From Spirometra erinaceieuropaei (lineage: Eukaryota; Platyhelminthes; Cestoda; Diphyllobothriidea; Diphyllobothriidae), in NCBI GenBank assembly GCA_902702965.1, contig CACRXP010000001.1, positions 3,947,325-4,011,324 on the forward strand: a stretch of 64,000 nucleotides of DNA, in the 5' to 3' direction. The position numbers and the translations under genes are program-made. Positions 54,901-64,000 of the stretch are shown piece after piece (within the stretch, counting starts at the first letter, position 1; each line of letters begins with the position of its first letter). Under the pieces are notes generated by a model. It made no database searches, was not told the DNA's origin, and worked only from the letters and a program-made list of their open reading frames with translations.

Positions 54901-57900
54901 AGTTGGCAAGCAACAAGGAATTCCATCAGTTACGCAGTAAAGTTGCCCCCTAATTTCCTTCAAATGAATAGTTTTTGTGAATGCGCAAAGTCAGCACTTA
55001 GTTATTTGTCACTTCGGTCGTTAATTTCCTCGTCAAGGACGTATCCGATACTGTCCGAATTTTCGAATTATCTCGTTGGAAGGGTACCAATACTGTCCTG
55101 CTATATTTCGAGGGGAATATAGGAAGATCTTTCCGGCTTTGAGACAAACTATTAACGCAGGTTATCTAAACGGCGGCTTGAAATGCTTTGCTATTATTAA
55201 AACCAAAGTCCGTCGTTTAGCCTCAGGTGTGCACAAATAAGTGCTTAAATATACATCGTGGAACCAATTTCGCATTAAAGAGAGCAATGTTCAAGTAAAC
55301 GAGCAACTTGATTAAGTCCTTTAGTAAAACAAGACACTTATGGTAATTCTTGCAAGACTGGGAACTATAGAAATAACTCCCACTTGAAATTGTTTAAGCC
55401 AGAAATGTGAGGCATGGCGTCTTTCTGAGAAACATGAATCTCTGGGCAAGTTTACACAAAACATCCAACACAACAATACTACCACAAAGGAGTAGCACAG
55501 GGCTTGCACAGGATGACGATATAGTGAAGGAATGCGCATGCAAACTTCACTCTCTTTCCAAGCTCGTGTCCTAACAGAAGGACTAGAGGAAGATGGGTGG
55601 AAGTGGTTCCGGGTGCAGCGGCTGACCAGTGTAAATCAGGGTCTTAGTGTGCCAAGACAGGGCTGTACTCTTTCCCGTAGCTCAACCAGGTTTCGAGAGT
55701 TTGACCGTCGTTTTCGACGATGTCCACCGTGTGCTCGACAACAGGGCGGAGCAGGGAGACCAGGTTTCACACACTAATGCAAAAGCGCTAAAGGGATGCT
55801 CTCGCCACACTCATCACGTTCTGCTCGTTAGTAAAAGTGGTCACCGCGATGTGATCTCCGCGGTCAGTTCGGCCATGTGGAAGCGCAAATGTGAGCTGGA
55901 CGCCCGGCGGGATCCTGGAGAAGTGGTCGTCTAAACCAACTAGACTTCTAATGTGCGACCTTCCATCCATTAAAGTGGTTACTCCTCCTTGGGCCCGCAA
56001 TATAACACGGAAAATGTATATAATTCACACACGGACAGAGCTGAGCCTATAAGCAAGATGGTTAGCCGGAGGCAGTGTCAACATTATGCACAAAACGTTG
56101 TACTTACAACAAAACAGTAGAAAGATTATTTAAGTAAAGGCCTCAATGGCAGGAAGACGGCGTAAAGACTGATGTTGGAGGAGCATACCTGCAAGGCGAC
56201 AGAATGGAATGTAGGCCATATGCGCCAGTTCGGCGGTGAAGACCGAGCGCAATTCTGCAAACGCAGCAGATGAATAGTGTGAGGTGGCAATGAAAGAGGC
56301 ACCGGTGGTCGATTTAACAAGACTGGGCTTCTGATTGTCGTCTGCGGCAGCTCCAAGACCCTTCTCGAAGAGGCTGGTGGAAGAGCAGGAAACAGTAGTC
56401 TCGGCAGGGGTTGACCTCTCAAAAGCGGTCTCGCAGGACACCTGCGTCGTTGACGAACGAGAGTCTGTAGTCGGGATACACTTCGGCGCGCTCACTGTCA
56501 GTGCAGACGTGTGACGGTCCAGCTGAACAACAAACATCGGCGGTACTGGGGGCTGTGAATTACTTGACGCCGCACTTTCTTCTGGTAATTGCTGTAAGTC
56601 GGTGCTAGGCTCTGTCGAGATAAGTTCAAAGGATAAAAGGAGATGACAGGACTTATTGGGCTCGGCTCTGGTTTTTATGCAAACACCTGGGTTGAATACT
56701 ATCGAGTTCAGGAAATAGCCGTTCAATGTCTTGAGCTGCAAGCCTAAGAGTAATTAGTGGTTCTAATACATTTAGAGCGACTTTACCATGCACTCTCACA
56801 TGTGATGAGTAAAGATCCAGACAAAAATGTTGCCGATTTTCTGCAGTTGCATAAAAAAATAGAGAATCCGGTAAATCGGCGAGTCGCCCACATGGTTTCT
56901 GACATGATTAGCGCAAAGTCGCCATAAAAAGACTTAGGTCGGTTTTGTACTTGGAGTATATCTATCACTTGGTCACCCAACCGTAAGGCTTCAAAAAATT
57001 GTGTTAGGAACTATGTTAAAACTTCTTCGCAGTGACTAACAGCGCAAATTAGGACAGGTTTGTTTTAATGAGACGGAAAAGGATCAAGGGTAAGGACAAA
57101 GCTTATGACCGGCGTAGGTTTACTACGGCGAATTGTTAACCATATATATGTAGATGGGGAAGGTATTATGTCGTAATCCCAACGTAGGTACTAGCTAAAA
57201 GCCCAGACACGTGTTTCGCCTGCAATGAGTAATTTTTGAAATTGTTCGCATACATCAAAGTAGGCTTTGTTCGGTAGTTTTTTGGTCGGATTCCAGTCAC
57301 GCCCTCAAACAGCTCTAAACCCGATAGGATGACATTCTTTGAACTAAACTGCCCTGAGGACGCGGTACTGCAAAAATGTCTATGTAGACTCATTATGAGT
57401 AGTTTTTATTGCTTCCTTTGAATTCCACAGTTGACCTCTGCTTACCATCTTACCGCACACAATGCTTCATGGGAGTTCTTGATTTTTTCTCAATTTCCCT
57501 CCCAGGGTTTCCTAAATCCCCGCTGTGAGGTCCAACTATTCCCGCACGGCACGCTGCACTGGCTATCTTTTTCTAACCCCAGTCGAATACTTCATTCTTG
57601 GCGGATCAAGTTTGTACACGAGGATTGTGAGTTATCTCCGATGACCAGTACTAAAAACAACAAAGTCAATGCCATAAGGTTAAATCTACACATTAATTAA
57701 GAAGTAATTCACGTAAAAGTGAGAAAAACGAAATCAGTAAGGTCTGTTTTGAAGAATCATAAATTACCATGGTAAAGCGGTATTTACAACATACTGTAGA
57801 TGTTTTCACAGGCGTGGTTGAACTCTTCGATCCTCGACGTGATCCCCCGATTGCTGCCGGTGAGTCAGACGCCCGCATTAGAAGCCCGGGGAAGTTAAAA

Positions 57901-60190
57901 ACGGTCACATAATTAGTCCCTTCGGGCGTGATTCGTGATTCGACAGAAGTGGAAGATCCTTGAGTTTCGTTAATCAGGACCGGAAGCTGTCATTAAAAGG
58001 CGCTTCCAGTGTTCCATCAAACATCCGCTTGCCTGGTGTTGAAACAGTGCTAGTACGGCCAATCCGACTGCGTCCAGGCTCTCAACCACAAACGCCCAAA
58101 TGTCCACCACGCCCCGATGTCGTAAAATTACGACAATGTAAAACAGCCCAGCCTCTGAATACGAACACTAGGTCTCGTTCTGAAGCCCAGATCGAAGGAG
58201 AAGGCGGCAGCAAGTGGCCATCACTGAAGTCCTCGGATCGCAGAGCAATTGAGAGAATTTTCGGGTTGATTCATCGGCACCGCACTGACTGCAAGGATCC
58301 ATGAGCCTTAAAGTTGTCTGCCCAGACAGCAGGTCCTGTGGAGTGGAGTTCTTCTTCTGAATAGCGTGCAGGATCATGTGACTCCCTTTCCTGAGGATTA
58401 ATCACCGCCGTAATACCGCAGCCATGCAACAAACGGCGCCCACAAATGAAGGCATCTTATCTGCAAGTCTTGAGTGGATATCGATGCCATGGCTCAAAGG
58501 CATGTGTGAGCAGGAAGGGGAGATGAGGTAGATCCCGGCGACCGAGGTCCGACAGACCTTGTGCAAGACTACGTAAGTGCACAAACCACCGTGACACTAG
58601 CCTCAGCGATATTGATGAGTCAGTCTTCTTTAGCATCATTCTTAGGCGGTTTCGGAGTTGGACGTTCTCGAATTTCACTGATAATCAACCGACTTGGCCG
58701 CGGCGTGGTAACTTGAAGAATTTGGTGTGTCAGGAGGACGAGGTTGCTAAATCAGTCAATTCGTGCATCAACGAACGGAAATTTAAGTTTTCTCAAGCCG
58801 TACCGATGACCGGAAGAAGGCACAGTCTGTTGTTAATGACCGTCGGTCTGAGGAAGTATATATCTTCGAATACCTTTAAGGCCAAGTCGCTGTCAAACGA
58901 ATTGAAAACGGGCGAAATACTCGCTTAAAGAAGACTGACTCATCAATATCGCTGAGACTAGTGCCACGGTGGTTTTTGCACTTACGTAGTCTTGCACAAG
59001 GTTTGTCGGACCTCGGTCGCGGGGATCTACCTCATCTCCCCTTCCTGCTCACCCATGCCTTTGAGCCATGGCGTCGATATCCACTCAAGACTTGCAGATA
59101 AGATGCCCTCATTTATGGGCGCCGTTTGTTGCATGGCTGGCGGTAATACGGCGGTGATTCATCCTCAGGAAAGGGAGTCACATGATCCTGCATGCTATTC
59201 AGGAGAAGAACTCCACTCCACAGGACCTGCTGTCTGGGCAGACAACTTTAAGGCTCATGGACCCTTGCAGTCAGTGCGGTGCCGATGAATCAACCCGAAA
59301 ATTCTCTCAATTGCTCTTCGATCCGAGGACTTCAGTGATGGCCACTTGCTGCCGGACTGGCCGTAGTTGCAGTGTTTCAACACCAGGCAAGCGAATGTTT
59401 ACTGGAACACTGGAAGCGCGTTTGAATGACAGCCTCCGGTCCTGATAAACGAAACTCAAGGATCTTTCACTGCTGTCGAATCACGAATCACGCCCGAAGG
59501 GACCAATTACGTGACCGTTTTTAACTTCCCCTGGCTCCTACCACACTCTCTCCTCCTCTGCCACCTGGGCCCGAAGTCATGAAGACCGAGGATGGGAGAA
59601 GATGCCGGTGGCTGGAACAGCGTAAGCCGGTATCTAGACGTACTACCATGCCCCCTGGTCCACAAAGTAAACCGATCAGGATTTTACACTACAAGAGGAG
59701 AGGGAGGCAGCTCGGACCCCACGGAGTGGGAGTGCCAGAGACCAAATTAAAAAGGAGCCATTGAAGCCTGACTCCCAGACAACCAATCAGCCACTCAACA
59801 CGCATGTAATGGCATAATGAAGAACTGGTAGCAGCCGAGAGGGAAAATGAACGAACCCGAGGGCCCAGGCAAGTCGCTGGCATCCGGCTCGGAATCCAGA
59901 CAGAATAGGACAGATCTTTTAGGTGGAGGCGAGTTTTGTGGCGCCATCGTGGTCGCATCGCATTGAGGACTGCTCAGAAGAGCACGGTCGAAAAGGGAAA
60001 AGAAGAGTCGGAGAGTGTCCGTGATTTGATTCCTGGTATTTTCAAAGCCCACCAGAATCCCGATAACGTAAATGGCGTCGATTATCTTGTACATAAGGGC
60101 GCGACGACCGATTTCACCGCTGGGGAAGGTGGAGTCAAGGCGACCCGCAACAGTCAGGGCGCCCATCAGACATTGGTGAAGGATCGGATC
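42357..60190 (-). CDS. WDR81: WDR81-like WD40/BEACH-family protein, C-terminal exons
   Basis: WDR81 acts with WDR91 on endosomes, restraining PI3P synthesis during early-to-late conversion, and has a role in selective autophagy. Eight exons are seen on the minus strand. From the second (56189-56735) to the last, all junction phases agree: 1, 0, 1, 0, 1, 0. The end is a WD40 propeller: GPWIDYF before RLISFTG|HSGAVRCITT, then GQDRLVQLWSL, HKRPVFAALY, LLLWDPVTGKK, LLCGDEAGHLLLVDPR, GPIRSLAAIGDGMTVVCGFD, GWFVSSSPDRSVAFW and FLVGSASGALSLLY-stop. The order matches vertebrate WDR81. A Ser/Pro-rich insert (residues about 75-135 of the last exon) has no vertebrate counterpart. The BEACH region is not in the window. 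Introns hold a Penelope element, a fold-back element, family A, C and E repeats and a large inverted repeat, all without touching exons. The first exon listed is the least certain. Confidence 0.85.
42948..43983. repeat. WDR81 intron with a family C fragment
   Basis: About 43640-43745: GGGGCACCTATTCCCGTACGCCC and GCAAGGCCATCTGTAATACGGGG then GGTCCATAT match family C. The rest shows nothing recognisable. Confidence 0.5.
43984..44153 (-). CDS. WDR81: WDR81-like exon, WD repeat 4
   Basis: Acceptor CCTTTTAAG|GC, donor TCGCAG|GTTACT. GPIRSLAAIGDGMTVVCGFD, GLMSAVDLRLGQVVALW and HSDAVSQ parallel GLVRALAISP...GFMVLLDTRTG in vertebrate WDR81. Confidence 0.88.
44190..44291. other. assembly gap (102 N) in a WDR81 intron
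   Basis: A run of 102 N between two WDR81 exons whose phases still match. Confidence 1.
44747..45116 (-). CDS. WDR81: WDR81-like exon, WD repeat 3
   Basis: Acceptor CTTCTTCAG|GTT, donor ATGG|GTCAGT. VTAFYSPTTAQ, a Ser-rich loop, then LLCGDEAGHLLLVDPRSSP as the blade core. A small exon between this and the previous one cannot be excluded. Confidence 0.82.
45765..45880 (+). repeat. family E fragment
   Basis: CGCGTCCTCGGGGCAGTTTAG, TTCAAAGAACGTCATC and GGGCGTGACTGGATTCCGAC match the complement of about 57260-57365 at high identity. Confidence 0.75.
46992..47990. mobile_element. fold-back element, best-preserved copy
   Basis: The arms (about 46992-47365 and 47612-47990) are near-complementary throughout. 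CAGTAGGTGGGCTAACTCATG faces CATGAGTTAGCCCACCTACCG, and GGCTACTTAAGTAGCATACAT faces ATGTATGCTACTTAAGTAGTC. The unique centre carries TTTCCAAACTACAAACCGTAT. No coding capacity. It lies in the WDR81 intron between exons 44747-45116 and 48264-48589. Confidence 0.92.
48264..48589 (-). CDS. WDR81: WDR81-like exon, WD repeats 1-2
   Basis: Acceptor AAACCCTAG|GT restores the Gly codon. The frame runs HSGAVRCITTLPLENSFVTC, QDRLVQLWSL, an alanine/serine-rich loop, FVFAEHKRPVFAALY and LLLWDPVTGKK to the donor AAG|GTGAGC. Two clear WD blades. Confidence 0.9.
48893..48925. repeat. short telomere-like run
   Basis: CCCTAACCCC, TAACTCTAAC and CCCTAACTGC in a row, degenerate CCCTAA units in an intron. Confidence 0.7.
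49140..49420 (-). repeat. SINE-like family A copy
   Basis: CTCCGGTCTTCTTAACTCGG, CTCAGGTGGGGAGGAG, TTTACGCACAAGTCGCCGTC and CACAGTGGATATCGTCGGG, then GACCGAACTGTC at the minus-strand start. Confidence 0.7.
49798..49821. repeat. (GAC)n microsatellite
   Basis: About seven GAC units. The long Asp or Ser runs in overlapping frames come from it. Confidence 0.9.
50480..51985 (-). mobile_element. Penelope-like element with inverted terminal repeats
   Basis: The outer segments 50480-50610 and 51845-51985 are inverted copies of each other (GGTAACTCTTCATTAGGCCAA and complement; CATGAAGAGGCGTGCTATG and complement). Between them a single minus-strand frame holds an RT palm (DGVAMGSPLGSFLANV; YVDDIFCL) and a GIY-YIG-type segment (SFTCSCGAGYIGRTTRRPEK, then the C-rich tail CCQKTL). 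Three in-frame stops lie between 51270 and 51500. The N-terminal RT motifs are missing. It is inserted in a WDR81 intron in the gene's orientation. Confidence 0.85.
50512..51834 (-). pseudogene. Penelope RT / GIY-YIG frame with three nonsense codons
   Basis: Open from 51834 to 51481 (RT) and from 51273 to 50512 (endonuclease and tail). The same frame continues between the two, interrupted by TGA (a Trp position), TAG and TAG, all one-base changes. This is decay by point mutation, not by rearrangement. Confidence 0.8.
52058..52202 (-). CDS. WDR81: WDR81-like exon leading into the propeller
   Basis: Acceptor CTTGCACCAG|GTC, donor ACTG|GTATGTC in phase 1. Encodes HLQGPWIDYFSSTM to KRLISFTG, equal in place to the NWLxYW ... 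RLQSFPG stretch just before the first WD repeat of vertebrate WDR81. It lies only about 70 bases from the end of an intronic Penelope element. Confidence 0.8.
53531..53784 (-). CDS. WDR81: WDR81-like exon
   Basis: Acceptor CCACTGCAG|GC, donor CTG|GTATGT in phase 0. Contains DNIDIVQRLVSEHEAVLAAS and a Pro/Ser/Ala-rich linker. Confidence 0.65.
54000..55680. other. WDR81 intron, no recognised element
   Basis: No motif-bearing frames or known repeats. Confidence 0.4.
55690..55775 (+). repeat. SINE-like family A, start fragment
   Basis: GAGTTTGACCGTCGTTTTCG, ACGATGTCCACCGTGTGC and GGCGGAGCAGGGA, then unrelated sequence. Confidence 0.65.
56189..56735 (-). CDS. WDR81: WDR81-like exon
   Basis: Acceptor GGCTTGCAG|CTC, donor GCAG|GTATGC in phase 1. 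Encodes LKTLNGYFLNSIVF, a low-complexity Ser/Thr-rich middle and AYIPFCRLAG at the end, which reads through the splice into GDHLDSSLDNIDIVQRL. Confidence 0.65.
57175..57365 (-). repeat. family E copy
   Basis: On the minus strand CGCGTCCTCAGGGCAGTTTAG, GGGCGTGACTGGAATCCGAC and GGCGAAACACGTGTCTGGGC. It joins the motif of 45765 and that of 20900 in one unit. Confidence 0.75.
57890..59532. repeat. large inverted repeat in a WDR81 intron
   Basis: The left arm 57890-58634 and right arm 58924-59532 are reverse complements with few differences. The right arm lacks about 150 bases present in the left at about 58040-58190. The spacer is unique. Arms carry short frames (AGIYLISPSCS, LADKMPSF; MILHAIQ-KNSTPQDLL) but no known domain, and stops occur in every frame. 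The right arm abuts a family A copy. Confidence 0.88.
59533..59779 (+). repeat. SINE-like family A copy, 5'-truncated
   Basis: CCTACCACACTCTCTCCTCC, CCACCTGGGCCCGAAGTCATG, CCCCCTGGTCCACAAAGT, TTACACTACAAGAGGAGAGG and AAAAAGGAGCCATTGAAGCC in family order. Confidence 0.75.
59795..60190 (-). CDS. WDR81: WDR81-like, probable exon in the region before the propeller
   Basis: Follows a good acceptor (TTTCTATCTGTTTAG|GATCC). Encodes DPILHQCLMGALTVAGRLD, then EIGRRALMYKIIDAIYVIGI and LVGFENTRNQITDTLRLFFS, a helical, protein-like stretch. The 3' end is unclear: no phase-matched donor to the next exon is obvious, so an intermediate exon may exist. The 59795 boundary is only the end of the open frame. 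Confidence 0.55.
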   Translation of the reverse strand, partial: DPILHQCLMGALTVAGRLDSTFPSGEIGRRALMYKIIDAIYVIGILVGFENTRNQITDTLRLFFSLFDRALLSSPQCDATTMAPQNSPPPKRSVLFCLDSEPDASDLPGPSGSFIFPLGCYQFFIMPLHAC

Positions 60191-61759
60191 CTAAACAGAT
60201 AGAAAGGTGGAATTTTCGGTTAGTTTGACAGCTGACCACACATAGAATGAAAGGCCATGACAAACTCCGACATTTTATGAACATATCATACAAGACTAGG
60301 GGCTGTGCATACACGGTAGACTCTGGCGCAAGCAATACCAACTTGTACGGCCTCATATGGATGTACTTCGGTTATCTTGCATGAATTTGTAGGGGGGAAT
60401 AGGTCGGTACAAATAGTGCAAATATTCAGGACAAGATGGCTCTTCTAACAGGAGGGCTCCAACAATTACCTAGGAGGACAGTTATCACTTGCGCATCACC
60501 AACCATGCACTGCGTTCAAACGGAGAAACTAAGGAAGGACTGAGAACCATGGCTGATCTAGCACAAAGCCTTCGTTGACGCTTGCCACGACTGGATTTTC
60601 CTCCTTTTCCTCAAAATAAAGCAGGCCAAAAATTCGTCGTCGTTGGTTTCTCGCATCAGTCGAGACGGTCACTGTTGTGTCCCCTGAGACCATTAAAGCT
60701 TACGGGAGTCACTGGTGTGGGCTGGGCGTCTCGGAGTCGAATGACCATGTCATGCAGAATGTAGACGCATCGAAGTGTTAGGTTCCCTCTACGCACCCTA
60801 TAGGCCCTAACCTGCCAGTAGTCGTCAACTTTGAACACTGCGCAACCTGGCCGTGGTTGACGTACAACTATTGTTATATATACGGATTGACATTTCAGAG
60901 CTTTACATTAAAAGGCGATAAGCTTTGGACTCTGCTGTATTCACAACGGTAAGCGGCAACGTAATCCTCTTAAAGCTTGTCCTAGGAGAGCTTGGGTAGA
61001 AGTCTGAACTTCCCTTAGGGTCGGATAGCTTAGATTCTGATACGGTATCCAGTGCCGCCGTGAACTTGAATCGCCATTCAAATGAGAGTGGCGTTCATCG
61101 ACGTAAACTAGGTGCAGGATACGATTCCGAATAGCGTTGAAGCACCACTCGCTTGTCGCTGCCGGCGGTCGCATAGAAGGAGCGATCACCGATAGTGAAA
61201 TGCTACCGATGATGAGAAGGGGAGTTGGAATGAGCCGTAGTTGAACTTGTACAGCGGTCGACTCAAACGACTGATGTCTAACTGATCCTAGTTCGAATCA
61301 GAGACCTTTGTGGACTGGGGTTTCCGCATGGTTAATTAGTGATCGTGAATACAGCAGAGATGGCCATTCTGATCCCTCCTGCATTTTTGTAATATGCTTT
61401 CCTATACTACCTATCTCACCATGTTCGCGAATTAATCCAACAACGGAATTCCCTCAACCAGCTTCAGGAGTCCATTCTTGCAAGCGGTTTTAAAGATGAC
61501 ACGCAAAATAGAGGGCGAGCTGCATATTTAACTTACCTCTTGTACGAGTCAGCAGTAAAGACAATCCGCGCGCAGCGTCTTACGAAATAGAGAACTGAAA
61601 TGTGCCTCTCGTTTCCGAAACAGCGAGTCGCTTAGGTATAAAGAAGATGAACACACGATCTCTGGGACAGTAGGTGTATTAGTCTGAGCTTTCAGTCTCG
61701 TACAGGAGGCCAGCGTCAGAGACTGTGAGAATGCGACATCAAATGAGCAGTTTTTGTAG
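60191..61759. other. no recognisable gene
   Basis: Would hold the next upstream WDR81 intron. No further exon could be recognised. Frames at 60582-61189 lack motifs. Confidence 0.4.
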
Positions 61760-63140
61760 TCAAGCCATGAAGGGGGGGGGGGGGCGAGATATGTGTGCAG
61801 AGGGTGGTATTCGCGATAAGTTGAGTCCCACGTCCTCTAACGGTGGCGTGACTGCGTGCACCCTGGGCTGGGAATTGGGTTTCGCCCCTTGGCCGCGGGA
61901 ACGGAGCGCGTGATAGCAGGCGGGTATGTCAACGTGCCTGTTGATAGCGTTGGTGTCAGACACCCAGGGGTCTAACAGTTCTCGCCCTGTCTTATTGTTG
62001 GCCCACGCTACTATCCGCGTGCCCGCGAAGTTGAATTCGCGGCCTTCCTCCAGGGTGTGAGTGGTGACCTGAGACAACGGGTCGTCTCTCCGGACCGCCC
62101 GTTTGTGCTTCGTTATTCGTGAGCTAAGTCATCGTCCGGTCTGTCCGGTGTAGTGGCGAGGGCAGTCCAGACATGGGATCTGATAGACGACACCCGATTG
62201 TTCTCCCACGTCTAGGCGATCCTTTACTCGCATGATTTTGTTGCGCATGGTCGTTGTCGGACGGTGAGCGATACCCACGCAGAGCTCTCCAGCGATACGT
62301 TCCATCGCTATGGACACGTTCTTTGTATATGGTAGAGGGTGCCAGAGTGTTGGCGGCTCTCCTCCGTTTGTTCGCCGTGGGCGCGTGTGGAGGCAGCGGC
62401 TGAGGAAGCTGTTCGGGTATCCATTCCTTGCCCGTTGGTCCCGAAGATGCCGAAGTTCTTGTACTCGGCCCTCTGGTTCACTGCAGTGCAATTTTACCCT
62501 TTGGAAGAGTGTCCTAATGCAGCTGCGTTTATGCACCATTGGGTGGTCACTGTGGTAGTTGAGAATCTGAGTCATGCTAGTCACCTTTCTGTACACCGTG
62601 GTGTTGAGTTCGCCGTTAGGTGTGCGTGTGACGAGAAGGTGAAGGAAAGGCAGCTGTTCGGCATGCTCTTCTTCCTTTGTGAACTGAATGTCCAGGAAGA
62701 TGCCGCTGAGGTCTTGAAAGTCGGCCAGTCTGCTCCTTTCAATTATAACGAACGTGTCGTCTACGTACCGGCGCCAAAATGCAGGTTCATAGTGGTTGAA
62801 GGCGACTTTTTCCAGCTCCTGCAGGACTATTTCTGCAACCAGGATGGATATCAGCGAGCGCATCGGCGTTCCTTTGATCTGCTCGTATGTTCTGCCATTG
62901 AAGGTGATGAGGGTTTGTTGGCAAAAAGCAAACAGTTGCAGTAAGTGGTCGATTTTTAGGGGTCTGTTCGTTTCGTCGTAATTCTCTTCGAGTCGTTTGC
63001 GAAGAACGTCGCGTGCCAGTTCCGGTGGAATGGACGTGAATAATGAAACCACGTCAAAGGACACCATAATCTGATCCGGTGTGACTACTTCTCCTCGGAT
63101 GTCGGCCAGGAATTGGGAGGCCGAATTGATGGAGGTCCTC
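61760..63140 (-). mobile_element. Penelope-like element, RT to endonuclease, 5'-truncated
   Basis: From 63140 down the frame reads FLADIRGEVVTPDQI, SFDVVSLFTSIP (RT motif A), YEQIKGTPM and YVDDTFVIIE (active site), and LPFLHLLVTRTPNGEL. The GIY-YIG part follows with YQIPCLDCPRHYTGQTGR, then TGA. After that stop the same frame resumes with LSSRITKHKRAVRR, TTHTLEEGREFNF and RELLDPWVSD. KGTPMRSLIS replaces the usual KGTPMGSPIS. A different subfamily from the 50480 copy. Confidence 0.88.
62129..63067 (-). pseudogene. Penelope RT/GIY-YIG frame
   Basis: 312 open codons up to one TGA, at a position where CGA (Arg) fits the family. That single transition separates it from the 61760-62077 frame in the same phase. 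Two palm residues (G to R, P to L) next to the motif also argue against activity. Confidence 0.85.
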
Positions 63141-64000
63141 GAGCCTTCTCAGAGAAAGTTAGGTTTTCGGGCCATCCACTTGCCTTTCAAGGCAACGATC
63201 GCTCAGACTAACACACCTACTGTCCCAGAGATTGTGTGTTCATCTTCTTTACAACAAGAACCTGGGATTCGCATATTCGCTTCCATTGCTTAGGTATGTT
63301 TGACAGTCAGACATCCCGGTGAGAAAGTGTCAACCTTGCCTTTCGAGGTTATAAGTAGTACATTCAAAATTGCCATCGGTTACGTTGATCGCAGTTTTTT
63401 AGAACACCATCGAACACAAATTGCCTGTCATCACAATGGATTCTCCAATTCTCCGCTTGATAGTGAATGCATGCCAGATACCAATCGAAGTAGTCATGCT
63501 TCTTACTGTTAACAAAACTACCCTGGGTACCTCAAGAAATTGCTGAATTCGGTTCACCCAGCTCACAGTGAAATCAGAAACAAAAGTCAAACTTCCCTTG
63601 CTTAGTAAACTTTTCGGTAGCAGTGAACAGAGGCCACAGATTGGCAGGGCACGTTGGGTGTACGTCCTTAAGCAACGGTATGAAAACGGAGAACTACAAA
63701 CTAAAACATTCCAAAGGGTTACCAAAGCTGACGTTGAAATTTTGCGCGGACAAAGACGAAGATGTAAGCCCCAGGTTCTCCTTGCAAATAGTACAATAAT
63801 TTATCCCCCGTTTCATGCTCACCGCTACGTTCATATACTTGTTCAAGTAGTCTGTCAGTCCGAACGCCGTGAAAGGCGATATCCACTGTGTTCCCTTACA
63901 ACAAGGTGGGTGTTGGACGGTGACTTAGGCGCGAACGAGTTTATAACGGCAGCAGGATTGCGTAGCATCTGCTGAACTCTTTCCTCTCTCTCGATGGCAA
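63141..64000. other. no recognised gene
   Basis: A 135-codon plus-strand frame at 63568-63975 is the longest here but has no known motif, and an overlapping minus frame is nearly as long. Confidence 0.4.

Noticed and set aside
63568..63975. 135-codon plus-strand frame near the window end
   Set aside because: No recognised motif, no splice context that fits, and an overlapping minus-strand frame of 108 codons; composition is not convincing.
1..64000. CRISPR array, prokaryotic operons or phage genes
   Set aside because: Spliced eukaryotic genes and retroelements dominate; no regularly spaced identical repeats were seen.

Overview
The window looks like nuclear DNA from a flatworm, probably a diphyllobothriid-type tapeworm. 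Three things support this: a 39-base mini-intron in eIF1, 3' splice sites placed almost on the start codons of three genes (as in spliced-leader trans-splicing), and many decayed Penelope-like retroelements with hammerhead-like motifs. The lineage is inferred from gene style and repeat content, not from a marker gene.

Only four host genes can be supported. eIF1 (6.2-6.6 kb, plus strand) is complete in two exons. Two parvulin-14 (PIN4-type prolyl isomerase) paralogues lie in tandem on the minus strand at 22.3-27.2 kb and 31.9-37.1 kb. Each has three exons, with intron phases and the lengths of exons 2 and 3 identical. The second copy has lost the first catalytic histidine. The last eight or so exons of a WDR81-like gene run on the minus strand from about 60.2 kb down to 42.4 kb. 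Six splice junctions between its exons agree in phase. The BEACH-domain half would lie beyond the window or is not visible. Two further possible exons (18.4-18.7 kb and 38.2-38.4 kb) are listed at low confidence.

Most of the rest is repeats. 0.1-0.8 kb: rearranged Penelope relic with hammerhead-like motifs. 2.2-4.6 kb: Ty3/Gypsy fragment. 4.7-5.8 kb: GC-rich hairpin-forming direct repeats. 6.6-16.8 kb: mostly unremarkable sequence with one near-perfect hairpin. 16.8-22 kb: fold-back half-element, SINE-like family A, families C, D and E. 22-37 kb: the PIN4 pair, with introns full of elements, and between the genes a tRNA-like cluster and a head-to-head Penelope composite. 37-42 kb: unassigned sequence, then a fold-back element with a family A copy inserted in its centre. 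42-60 kb: WDR81, whose introns hold a fold-back element, a Penelope element with inverted terminal repeats, and a 1.6 kb inverted repeat. 61.8-63.1 kb: another Penelope copy.

The repeat families used here are my own groupings by eye. Fold-back: about 1 kb, with arms of 300-400 bp. A: SINE-like, about 370 bp. C: contains degenerate TTAGGG-like runs. D: tRNA-like/CTGTGAAAAACTCGG family. E: contains GGCGAAACACGTGTC. Each element has decayed alone, so the window shows a gene-poor, repeat-rich region with long introns. Two runs of N (70 and 102 bases) mark assembly gaps.
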